64,000 nt of DNA, taken from the NCBI GenBank assembly GCA_026874595.1, contig CM049318.1:30846956-30910955 (forward strand), read 5' to 3'. Shown piece after piece: positions 12,801 to 26,154 of the stretch; within the stretch, counting starts at the first letter, position 1, and the number at the start of each line of letters is the position of its first letter. The notes below the pieces were generated by a model, which did not search any database, was not told where the DNA came from, and was given only the letters and a program-made list of their open reading frames with translations. Origin of the DNA: Sipunculus nudus. Taxonomy: Eukaryota; Annelida; Sipuncula; Golfingiida; Sipunculidae. The position numbers and the translations under genes are program-made.

Positions 12801-15800
12801 TGATTTCGAAGAACATTCGCGTGGACAGTTTATTGACAACAGGTCTGGATTGGACTATAATGCTTTATTATGCTGGTGTATGCCTATCCAATCCAGAATG
12901 ATCATGTTAATAATGATTCAAGCGCCTGTGATTCAAGTAATAACAAGTGCATCGAGTGGTGTAAAATTAATCGCCGACATAACACAGTTATGCTTCGCTC
13001 ATGGGCATAAATATGTACTCAAAATGATTAATGTAGCAGGAAAAAAAAATTGTATGTTCCTTTAATATTATTAGGGCTATTACGGAACAAAGGATTTGTA
13101 GTTATATTTTAATCCTGGCCATTACATCCTAATCAGACCTCTCCTTTTTGTCAGCTAGTCTTCTTCCATGCGCTGATTATTTCTATAAAGAATTATTTCT
13201 GTTTTTAAATATATTTATTTGCAGAAACGGATTTTATGCTAAAAAGCAGACTACAAATTTGTAATGACGGGGGAAAAAGCAGCCGACTCAATTTGTTCAC
13301 ACACGTTCCATGTGTTGTTGTGAAAAACGGCCAGATCTATTCAGATTTGCATGCGAAGATGTTCATTCATTTAACATTGACTGAGGACTGTGTAGTCGGC
13401 GCGGAAATTTAAGTATCATCAGGTTTTTACGAAAAATGTGTATAACTCACGTATTTTATAATCATGTAAGTATTATCGCGAGGACGAGCACACTGGGAGG
13501 CCGACAGTGACGGCGGCCTTTGGAAAACTCTTGTTTCCTGGTCTAGTAATAATTATATATAAATAAATTCACACACACATGTATATAAATATATATATAT
13601 TACCAGCCCGCTGAGGAATTTCCCATGTTCCGTCACTTCCAAACCCATTTGCGATCGCAACCATGGCAATAGGCCGAGGGTTCTCGTCTCTCCATGAAAG
13701 AATCCTTGAAAAAAGCAGATTCATCTTGTAATCTTAAATTTCATAATTATAAAAACAGCCAACAGTTTGATGGCTCAGGCTGTTCCCTTATTATTATCAA
13801 CCTAGATTTAGTTTGCCATGAAAAACACGTACTTAGTATAATGAAATTTTAAATTCAAAAGGTCTTACTTTCCTGTCTCCCTAAGTTTATCATATTGTAA
13901 AATGAATTGTACATACGTTTTAAACCGTTCTTGGGAATTCGTGATTATGCCAAATTTTAATAAACCAATCTTTACCGATCTAAAAGAGACAGTTCGCTGT
14001 ATCATATATTTCTGTATATCGCAACAATAAACCATTTATAAGAAAAAAAAAAAAAAAGAAACTGGACTAAAACATTATAGTGTCATTTTGGATCACTTTT
14101 GCGGCTCCTCTGGTTATGTATGAAGAAATGCTGTTCCCTAATATTCATGTATAACATACAAGCCTCCAAAATCGGTTTACTGAAGATTAAGAAACCTGCC
14201 AAAATCCTAATATTCTGTATCAGTTTTGTAATTTATTGATGCATAAAATTGAACGTTTAGTATCTCAGAGTTAGGGAAACTTCCATCTTATATGTAGACA
14301 TATGCTGAGAAATAAATTGACTGTTCTTTACATTGACTGTTACATTGCGAACACAAGTACAGTAGAACCCCGAATATCTTAATGGTTTTGGGGACCACAC
14401 TTTGTTCGAATAATTCAGTTTACAGATGTGCGAGGTCAGATATTTTTTTTCAAGATGTATACTGTAAGTACATTGAGCATACCATTATCAATGTTTCCTT
14501 AATATGTTAATCCTGAAATACAGCAACGCTGTCTCATCAGATTAATTTTTAATCATTAATCCTATCTTCCTTTCAAAAGCAAGCAAAGCATATAAACGTG
14601 GAAAATTTTAGTTCCTTACCCTTAAATTCTAAAAAAAAAAATCCGTAAAATAGATACGGAAATTCGAAGATCTACTGTATAATGTTTAAACGATGGATAA
14701 ATATTTAATAATTTAATATCGACATACAATAAGAAAAGCAGGTAAATCTTGAAATTAGACCGGTTAGTTCCATAATTTATGGGTTTAATTTCTATATATA
14801 GATAATTGAGACAAAACTGCCCTTGGGACATGTGCGCACCTAATATTGATTTAAACCGTTATCTAGTGCTCACGGTCTTGAAGGGATAAGGCTTTTTACG
14901 ATTGCTTGGCGATTGCAGACCTCTAGTGGGTGATCTTTGGTCTTTGTTGGTAACTTTATCAAGGCAAAATGGGTTAACGTTAAGGGATACATGCACATAT
15001 GCTGAGAAAGTGTACAACATAATACATTTCAGACAAGTTGCTTTATCCAACAGATATTATATAATTATATCTGGGCTTTTGTATTCTAATACGATATTCA
15101 TTTAGGAAGTTAACGCTACCTGTCTCTGCCAACGTAGGTGCCCCTACCAAGCTCAATCAGCCCACTCTGCCATTGCGCCCAGAAATCTCTGTATTCTTTC
15201 TGATCTAAAATGTTTATGATATTGACAGAATCTTTCGGGCTACCTTGCTGTGTTCTGCGTATCACTGATCTCGTATTGCCCCATCCACCGATCACCAACT
15301 AATGAGAAATAATATATAATATTACATATAATGAAAAGACGGATGATGGAAATTAAATTGTAGGAATGTGAAAAGTTAGTGTATTTTACACATAATTACT
15401 TTATCGAGAAATATATCATTGCTGATAATCAATCCGAAAAACACTGGGATGCTGAACTATCGTTCACAACATGATGAAATTAATTGGGACTTCTCACTAA
15501 TTATAAGTGTGTAAGGCATGGTCAATTCATTGATAGGATAATGATTATTCACGTATTGAAATATGCAACATTTATAAAGCTCTGACGAACTTACAAATTT
15601 GTTAAGAGACAGGAATAACCAGTGCCTTGTGCTCGCAAAATTTCGGCGGACTAGAGAAATGGTGCCATTTAACTTACCTATTGTTTAATCGATTTGATGA
15701 GTTTTTACCACGTAATCCCAGAAATGTACCGAGCCAGAAAAAAAAAAAAAAAAAAAACTTGTAATACTGAACTTCAAATTGAATATTGCATTATTGAAAG

Positions 15801-18800
15801 CGTCCATTTTTATATACACAGGATTTGTAAAATATTTTGCTTTTCTTGTTCCAAGGGATGTTATTGATGAGAATAAAACAAACCAAATACGAATATATTC
15901 CTGTGATATTAAGACCCCCAACAAGAAGAAAGAAAAAAAAAGGAGAGGTGGACAAAGCTGATCAATGTATCCCCCGCGTAGAAGATGTCATATCTGGGTA
16001 AAACATTTATTCACATGTAAACACAATCCGGAACGATATAACAGTGACGCAATACACATGGACTGTATCGGTTGTGCATCCAGGAACTATTTCAGCTTCG
16101 CTGTCAGTAATATACCAGAGTGAATTTTTTCATATCAAAAAAGTACTTTTTGAATTTTCTGTCTTCTACCTTTTCTAAAAGAGTGGGTTGCTTGAAAAGA
16201 CCACAGTGGTACATTACTTGCCAATGTGCTTCCAGAGTTTGAATCGAATATGACAGAGGCATATTCTGATCTGGAATTGATAGACAGACGCCAAAATCGA
16301 CCTTCTGATTGAAGTTCATGGAAATTAATTGACTTGTTCCTAGCATCAACATTTTTTATCAAATATTGTTGGGCCAATATAGCTGACATTAAGCCTGACT
16401 GTTAGAAAAGCGCAGCCGTTTCTTTCTGCGCTGTTTTTGGCCAATTTAAGAACCAATTGAAGCTCTCATGAATTGCAAAAAATATTGACTTCTTTTAAGA
16501 ACAGGCCCATTTTGTCATCCAGTTCCCTGATAACTACCTTAAAAGAAGGTGGGTATTTTTCTTCCCAAGGATGATAGTTAGTAGTTTGTGGTATGGACCT
16601 TAGACAATTTCGACCCATCATCAGCTTTTGGCTTATAGCTTCATCTACACACATAATTCCGACAGGCTCGTTTAAAATGGAATGGGCTGGAGATACTTTG
16701 TGAGGCATTCATCTTTGATGAGCTGATATACTCCGTTATACTTATTACCTTTCGTTTGTAAGCTATCATAGCTTTACCAAAGTGGAAGATATTCTGCAAA
16801 GCGCCATCCCCTATTCTATCCTTTTAATTGACAGTGACAGTATAGTTATTTTCCCACGAATGTACCATCACAGGACCTCTGCTGCTGTATTATTCACCCC
16901 TTTTCTAACTTGGCACATATTGTTGGGTCACTTGTTCATATGACGACCGAGTCATCATTTTAGATTTGAAAAACAACAGTCGTCCAAGCCTGTGTTGCAT
17001 ATGCGTCGGTAGATTACACCACAACAGCGGCTCTGAAGATCCAACCATTAGATAAGCTCTGCGGCCACGTGAGTGAACATATAAATATTGCTTTCGGTCT
17101 CTGTTTAACAAATAGGCCATTATGAAAAACATTGTCAAATACAATAGGTCTAATGTTTTAATTTCAGGGCTCCGGTAGATACTACACGAACTTTGACCAA
17201 AAGGTTTTTCACATTTGAGATAAGATGGTAAGGCAATAAAGTTTAAATCAATACTGCGTACTTGCGATTATATTTTTATGGAGTGGGTAGTTCTACATTT
17301 TGTTATATATTGCTTTTTCCATTATCTTGCTGATACCGCCTAGTAAAATATAGTTGTATTTTGTATTAAAAGTCTGAAATATCCTTTCCTCTTTAGGGGT
17401 ATTACTGATGCTTTTTTGCCATTGTTCTGGGAGTGCAGCATTTAAGGGGCACATATGCGGTACATGTTCTGGAATTCATACGGTAACACTGAAAAAAAGC
17501 TCTTGGAAATCTTGAGCACAATCATATTTTGTTTTAGTAGTTGCCCAGCATTATTCAGAAAAATAAGCTGAAACCTTTAATAGTAAATTCCACGAAACGT
17601 GGTGAATGTACCCGATGGTAGCAAAGTGTACAGATGTGCTTCGATTGAATCCACCTTTTCTTTGGTTGGGGGAGGTTTGTTTGCGAACATGATCCACACA
17701 TTTCTCTCGTTTTGGGTTTGTACGTACAATGTGGTTAATTACAATACACCAATGTCTGAACCCAGACCATAATTATCTGCCGAATTAAGTAATACAGATT
17801 CGTAAGTTATTCGGTCTCCACTGGTTTTTAGTGGTTGTAGATAGTTTTGTCAAGCCAGGCAGTAACACTCCAATTTGAATTTGGTGAGGTGATTGATCAT
17901 TCATATTTTGATTTCTTTTATCTAGAATGATTGTGCAAATAGATTGTAAATGTGGAAAACATTATACTGATGACATGTTAGGCATGGCATGACTATACAT
18001 TTTGTGCCAACTGGGCTTTTCATGATGGCAGACATTTCTGGAATATTCACCTTATTTAATCTAGTATATTAATTCTACCGCCCTCATTTGCATATGAGAT
18101 CACGTGAGATGCACAAGCTTCCCAGAAGTCAATGCGCAGCTTACTTCCAGAAGCATAAGACGTGTTTTTCAACTTTCTTCTATTCCGCTTGATTTGGTCA
18201 CTGCAACAGTGTCGAATCTTTTATTTTCTCCTGTAGCACGATAAGCAGCTTATCGGGACTGTGAGGTTAAATTTTGCGGAAAAAAAAGACGTGCCAGAAC
18301 GCCGTCAGGGCTGATTAGACAGCACCGACTGGGGCCCGATACGCCTGTAGTGACTGTACTGTGCACAGCAATGGCTGAGAGGCAGCCCTGTAATCAGCCT
18401 GGAGCTGACTTAGTGACTTCGATCATTGATAGTATGGACAATGTCAATGATTATCGTGGCACACCGACAAACGGTGACAGCAGCACTAGTAAGAGTAAGA
18501 AGAAAAACTCTGCGAAAGAAACAAAACGTTCAAGCAATACTAACGCCACAAGCCACAAGCGGGACGATTCCCAGCAGGGTGATGTTCCTCGGAGACCGCC
18601 TCCGATGGGCGTGGTCACGTTAACATGGCTCCCAGCAAAGGCAAAGGGCCGGTTCCACAGAGTCACCCGATACAGGCTGACAGAACTGTTACTGACCGGG
18701 GAACAGCATATGATGACCAAGCGCCCTCTACATCTCGGCAGTACTACAACTGTGTAAACAATCAAGATGGTGGACACGGCGGTGACAACACTGCAAACAC

Positions 18801-21800
18801 AAGTGATTTACGCTCTTGGTTAGATGTGCTAACAGAAGCCATAGCCACAGTGCTTCCCATTGTAAAACAACTACAGGAAGCACAAAGTCAGGGGAATGAT
18901 GCCCAGACATCACAGATCGGAGGAATTGGGGAGGAATCCGCTTCAGAGTCGGAACCTGAAGCAGACCCTGACATGGAATCCCCGACCGAGAACGAGGCTA
19001 TGAATGACGTCTCGCTACAGTTGGCCTCGCAGTCAACTACGGTGAAGACCCAAACAGTCGACCTGTTGCATGTCTTTACGGAGTCACTGAAAAACCAGGA
19101 AACACTCAGCCCTCCCGTGGATGCTACCCTGCCGAAAAACTGAATACTCTGTTGTCAACGGGCGTGTCTGATAAAAAACTGACGGACCTAAAAGAAAAAT
19201 ACACACGCACTGAAAACTGTGAGTACTTATTATACCTAAGTGTCAGCCAGAAATCTGGTTCCACGCCTCGGACGCTCAGCGCTCCAAAGACTTGAAATTT
19301 CAGCGAGCTCAAGGCCCCCTCATTAAGTCATTCACAGCATTGACAGGACTTATCAACGAGGTGATGGCAGCCCTTCGAGGGCAAAAGGATATGCCGTCAG
19401 GACGTGACCTATTACAGACTTTGTCTGACAGCCTCTCTCTGCTTGCCGCGGAAAACGCAGAGATAAAGACCAGAAGGAAAGATTGCTGGAAATCAGATAT
19501 TGTTGATAGCATTAAGTCCATCTGTTCAGCTAACAGGCCTGTGACACAATATTTGTTTGGTGACGACTAACCAGCAGTTGTTAAAGAACTGCCTGACACA
19601 GAGAAAAACACCTGCTAAATTAAGAAAAAAAAAACAGCATATCAACAAAGCCAAGAGATTCAGCCCCTATGCCAGTGGAGGCAACACATTCAACAAGAAG
19701 CCTTTTTTAGGGAAGCCTAGGCCATCCAACAACAAATCCAGCTACTGGAACAATGCCGGCAGAAACAGGAAACAAAACAGGGGCAGCCACAATCAACAGT
19801 ACTGACGCAACAACATACACGGGTGAGTCTGCCTGGTGCCACCATTACTGAAGATTTAACAGATAACTTAACACCAGTCCCCACATTGGTAATGCTGATT
19901 ACAGTGTTAAACCTGTACCTAACAGTATATGTGTGGACAAGCCAGCAGGCAGGCTGAAACATTTTATTGATAAGTGGAAACTGTTAACACATGACAAGAC
20001 TATTCTGCAAATAGTATGTGGAATGAAAATTGAGTTTGGTGACCCACCCTCGCAGAAATTTGCACCAATCTGGTCTGTTAATCAAAAGGAATTAGTATTA
20101 ATAGACAATGAAATACAGAATCTGATTTCTAAAGGGGTCATTAAAATTCTAGCCCAGAAAGTGGCCAATTTGTTTCTTCTGTTTTTACTAGACCTAGGAA
20201 AAATGGAACAGTCAGAATAATTTGGAACTTAAAGTCTCTTAATGAGTTTGTTACTTACCATGACTTCAAAATTGATACACTTCAGTCTTGTATTAATATG
20301 ATGCAACCTGGATGTTATATGGCTTCCATTGACCTCGGGGATGCCTATTATACTGTACCCATTGTCCCGCAGAACCACAAGTTCCTCAAATTTGTGTGGA
20401 GAGACCAGCTGTATGCTTTCTGTTGTCTCCCAAATGGTCTGTCTAGCGGACCACGACAGTTTACTAAACTCATGAAGCCAGTTTTAGCCCTCCTGAGACA
20501 TAGAGGTCATTCCATTAGTGGCTACCTGGACGACTGTTTTTTGACCAATGACAGTTTAGATGCTTGTAAAGATAGTGTGCTAGACACTGTCAATTTGCTA
20601 GAATCTTTGGGCTTTATTGTGCACCATGACAGGTCTGTGTTTACTCCTACAAAAGAGTTGGAACATTTGGGATTCATCTTAAATTCAGAATCTATTACGG
20701 TCAGAGTCAATAATGACAAAATTGATAGTTCCTGGATAAAGCGAAGTTTGTATGTCAGACTAGTCCTATTAAGATACAAGAGGTAGCTACTTTTATTGGG
20801 TTAATGGTTTCGTGTTTCCCAGGTGTGAAAGATGGCCAACTGTTTTATAGACAGCTAGAAATTGATAAGAGAAAAGCACTTAAAGATTGCAGAGGGAATT
20901 TTGATGGTTTCATGACACTCTAGCCAGGCCATATCTGATATTACATGGTGGATACGCCACCTGCCATTGTCATATAAACCTATCTGCAGAAAAAGCTACA
21001 GCTGCAAGCTGACTACTGATGCCTCCTTGGAGGGGAGGGCAACAAAGGATGATACAGAGGTGACAGGTGGCAGGTGGACAGATGATGAATTACATTATAG
21101 AAACATTCACTCTTGAGAGTTGCAAGCAGTTTTACTTGGGTTACAATCTCTTTGCAGTGACTTGCACGACACACACATTCTAGTGCAGTCTGACAATGCT
21201 ACTACAGTATCATATTTAAAACACATGGGGGCACTTATTCACTTGTTTGCATAATATCGCTAGGAAAATCTGGCTTTAGTGGTTAGATAAGAAACTGTAG
21301 TTGACTGCAACTCACATACCGGGCCAAATCAATGTGCTAGCAGACAGAGAGTCGAGGGTTTTTGATGATAAGACCGAATGGAAACTCAATCCTATTGTTT
21401 TCAGTACCATAGTAAACACTTTTGGGGAACCTTCCATAGACCTATTCGCATCAAGACTTAATTATCAGTGCTTTCCATATGTGTCAAGGAAGCCAGACCC
21501 ACAAACTATAGCTGTAGATGCCTTTACTGTTACTTGGAACTAGTTTGACCTGTGCTGCATATTCTCTCCTTTCAGCGTGATCCCAGCAGCGCTGAAAAAG
21601 ATCAGGGAGGAGGAGGCAGAAGCAATAGTGGCACTGCCATTTTTGCCAACCTAAACCTGGTTTTCAACAATGAGGTCATTGATGATCAAACCCCCTCTCC
21701 ACTTAGGCAAGCAGGTGGATCTATTAACATCGCCGTTCAAGCCGGATCTGGTTCATCCCCTGCTAAAGAAACTCAAACTTATAGCCTGCCAGCTGCAGGC

Positions 21801-24800
21801 AAAACCTGCAGAAGAAAAACATCTCTCTTAGAGCACAAAAAATACTTATGGACTCCTGGCGGATTGGTACGAAAAAAAGAACAGTACAATACTTATTTGA
21901 AGAAATGGATTAGTTATACTAATATAAATACTTTAGATTCGGACAGCCCGTCTATTGCCAACGTCTTAGATTTTTTAGCAGAGCTGTTTGATAGTGGTAT
22001 GGGGTAGAGTGCGCTAAACACAGCGAGGTCAGCACTTTCCACTTTTATATTCATTGAGGGCAAACCTGTGGGTACCAACCCCTTTGTCATTAGATTTATG
22101 AAGGGGCTTTTTGAAAACCGTCCAAGTTTGCCTCGCTATAGTGCCATTTGGGGTGTGAGTGTAGTACTTAGTTTCTTACAATCTTAGCACCCATTAGAAC
22201 AGTTAAATATGAAGCAGTTAACGTGGAAATTAGTGTTACTGGTGGTATTAGTAACAATATAACACAGACTACATGACTATGCAGGAGGACTGTATTGTGT
22301 TTACACTAGATAAAGTGATTAAACAATCAGCACCAGGTAAACGACAGCCTCAGATTGTTATCCTACATATGTTATCCACAATGTTAAATTGTGTGCTATG
22401 TCAACTTTGTTGCATTATTTGGATAAACCAGAGCTAAATGTGTCCCACTGGAAACCATTATTAAAGCAGCCGGTTGGAGCAATTGTGAAACATTCGGAAA
22501 ATTTTACGATAAAGACAATAATTGTTAATGACAAACTCAGTTTTGCTAAGGCAGTAATTAACTGGATCTACTCTTCTGTGGACAAGGGACTGCTGAATTA
22601 TCGATGAGATAGTGTATAGAAATAAATATGTTTGTTTGTACTTCAGACTTTGATCTTTCATTCTGAGCGCTTGCTGATGCAATTTGTTCATGCCCAGGTG
22701 AACTTTAAAATCTACGTGATCTCATATGCAAATGAGGGTGGTAGAATTTATAAATTAAACGAGACTTACCTGTAAGATGTATAGGTGTATAGAGATAACG
22801 TGCCCTTACCCTCCCTCCCTTTTTCAATTCTGTGATAACTGTCTATAATTTTAGAAACTAAATATTGATTATATATATATATATATATAATTATTTTACA
22901 TATATGTATGTATTACATATATGTATGTATCTATGTATGTATTACCTCCTCTTCACCTGGCCATTCACGTTCAAGATTGACTTCTGGGAAGCTTGTGCAT
23001 CTCACGTTATCTCTACATGCAACTATCGGGTGGTAGAATTCCAATCAAACTTAACCTTACAGGTAAGTCTCGTTTAATTTATAAAGTTTTAAACAGAACT
23101 TGGTTGATTTAGATTTAAGGCATCAATTTTCCCTTGACTGTTCACAGAAATGTAAATAAGTGGTCGCTGTACGAAAACATGGTGTCAAACAGATTGAAAC
23201 CTTATGCACCATTCATTACCGAATATTTCAAAGTTTCTTGTTGATGAGCCCATTTGGGACTCAATTGGACTTTTAAAATATTATTCTGATCATAGTTTCT
23301 TCCCAAAAGAGTACATTATGGGTTTCAGTTCCAAATGAGCTTAATATAAGCCATTTGAAATACAGTTTTACACAATATACTGGCAAAGATTGGGAAATTT
23401 CAAAGTGGAAGGCCATGTTGGAATCCTTCATGAATATCATAAATTCTTTAAGGGTTCAAGAGCTACATTATTCAGATTAATATTTGTGTCCTTGGTTAGG
23501 GACCTTTGTGCAAAACACAATTCTTTTATCTTAAGTTTGCGAAGCTATTTAATATTTCTTGTCAGCTAAAAATCTGAAGCTAATAAAAGATTTAGCTGGT
23601 GGTGGTGGTGGTGGTGTGTGTGTGTGTGGGGGGGGGGAGTGATGGCGGCATACAGCCACTAAAAGCTCTTTATTTAATCCCAATCAATTTAAATTGATCG
23701 TGTTTTCATTATAAGAAATAATCCACACTTACAATAACATTAGTATAGTCAGCAAGACTAAATAATAACTAACCTAAATGACTTGTATGTGATGAAGGTT
23801 TCCGTTTTAAGATGAGCACATCCAATGGACATTTGAAGTTATATTACTTTGTTGTGTCATGTGACTGGAAAATGTATCTTTATCCAAGCAAGTTTTGTGG
23901 GAATAAAAAGTTACGTACCTCATATGCCACCGTGGGATTGGTCCAGCTGTTGAACAGGGCTAGTGTAGCATCACTTTTCGCTCTAACTCTAAATGTCAAC
24001 GATGTGCCTGTTGGCTCTAGCTGGAGCTGATCGGTGCTGGTGGAGAAATCGGTTTTCATTCTCAAAATGCCCTCTGTAAAGAGATAAGTATAAAGAAACA
24101 GTTCTTGATGTTAATCCCTCCTCCTCTAACACAAGGGTGCAATTAAACGTCTTTTCAAACTGAAATCATACAGTTATTTAGTAGTATCACATAGATGGAG
24201 ATGCCGTGTATAAGTAGCTTAATATTAGAACTTACCTGGTTGCGATACCCCACAAGCAGTGCTATATAGAAGGCAGTGGTTAATAGGAGAGGATTTTAGA
24301 ATAAATGTATCGTTACCACTGTATAAGGAATGTGACAAAAGTTTTTTTGTTTTTTTTTTCAAAAATTACACCTGTGCGAGGCAACTGCTATTGTAGCTAT
24401 ACATACAATATTAGGCCTATATAATACAATGAATATATAATGCAGCTATAGTCATCAAATGATTCTTGTATATAATTATTTAGAACCAGTTCACGATTAA
24501 GGACATGATTTTAAATCATGATTTTAGATTTTAAATGATTTTTTATATATATAAGCATTTTAACTCTTAAATATTACATCACTGAAATTAAATAAATAAC
24601 TTGTATGTCGTTCATTGTCTGTCATTTATTATCCCGCAATAAGGAGGATGGGAGATATAATGGATTCATTTAATTCCCTGTCCACCCGCCCCGGCTATAT
24701 CACACCTTTTAAACGCATATACGCATATGCGAATATACGCATAAATGGAAACACAGATTTAGGATTATACTAAGATGGCACATCCTATACGTGTGTACAT

Positions 24801-24893
24801 CCTACTTTATAAACAACAGTGGTAACCTTGAAGATGATAAAGGTTGCCGCTTATAATAACTAAATAGGAAAACACGTTTCCTTGGACTCAGTG

Positions 24894-24945
<52 letters not shown>

Positions 24946-25866
24946 AGGTGGAATGTTAAGCTAAGAAAAAAAATCAGGGGAAGCTTGTCTGCACACCCGC
25001 AAGGGAGAAAATATAAGCATTAACATGGTGATAGTCGACAATATTTTCGAATGTATTGTTCAGTGAATAGCATGTCAGAGTGCGTCATAGCATGTCACAT
25101 TTATCAGACAGCGGTGCACCAAAATTGCCTGGCCCTGCGACCGTGCTGGAGCGGGTCACTTTGTCATCGGGATTTCCCTGCGTCAAGTAGGTTTGTTGAC
25201 ATGATATTCATCATGATATTCCAACATTATGATCCCTACATGTTATTCCAACTTTATGATCCCTACATGATATTTCAACTTCATGATCCCTACATGATAT
25301 TCCAACTTCATGATCCCTACATGATATCCAAACTTCATGATCCCTAAATGATATTCCAACTTTATGATCCCTACATGAAATTCCAACTTTATGATCCCTA
25401 CATTATATTTCAACTTTATGATCCCTACATGATATTCCAACTTCATGATCCCTACATGATATTCCAACTTCATGATCCCTACATGATATTCCAACTTCAT
25501 GATCCCTACATGATATTCCAACTTTATGATCCCTACATGATATTACAACTTTATGATCCCTACATGATATTCCAACTTTATGATCCCTACATGATATTCC
25601 AACCTTATGATCCCTGGACCAGAGACCCAAGCTAGTCTATATATGTATATATAAATGTAACATTTATCATCATTTATTTAATATAACCATCATATCATAA
25701 TATATCATTATATACGTTTTAGATAAAAGGAAGTAAGGCCAGGGTTACCCGCAACCCCTGTGCAAATTTGATTAACCTCTTTTGCCCGGGTCAAATATGT
25801 GGCATTGTTATGGGTTATTCCATATTTGTGATGTATATCAGGGGCGGATTTGGACGGGGGTCACGG

Positions 25867-25923
<57 letters not shown>

Positions 25924-25984
25924 AAGCGAAAGTTAAGATAAACAGTGACGCCTTTTAGATAGACTAACTAGTTTATTAACGCAC

Positions 25985-26060
<76 letters not shown>

Positions 26061-26108
26061 GTATAGCCGTGTTTGTTACGATATACAGGGACGCCTTTTA
26101 AATAGACT

Positions 26109-26154
<46 letters not shown>

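Larger units (their letters stand above)
18071..23090 (+). mobile_element. Degraded DIRS-like tyrosine-recombinase retrotransposon
   Basis: In order on the plus strand are gag-like frames (18.35-19.81 kb), reverse transcriptase (19.93-20.79 kb), an RNase H-like region (20.9-21.54 kb) and a tyrosine-recombinase-like region (21.55-22.6 kb). The ends are inverted. The left end at 18,071-18,105 matches the complement of 22,714-22,748 with one mismatch. The adjoining 18,102-18,132 matches the complement of 22,977-23,007. Such split inverted ends with internal complementary segments are typical of DIRS elements. Stops and frameshifts throughout mean it is dead. It sits in the intron that splits FAMeT domain 1 of gene 1 and is in the opposite orientation to that gene. 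Confidence 0.8.

Noticed and set aside
25051-25635. Long reading frames on both strands over the 27-bp minisatellite
   Set aside because: They follow from the 27-base unit length; no start context, splice sites or domain.
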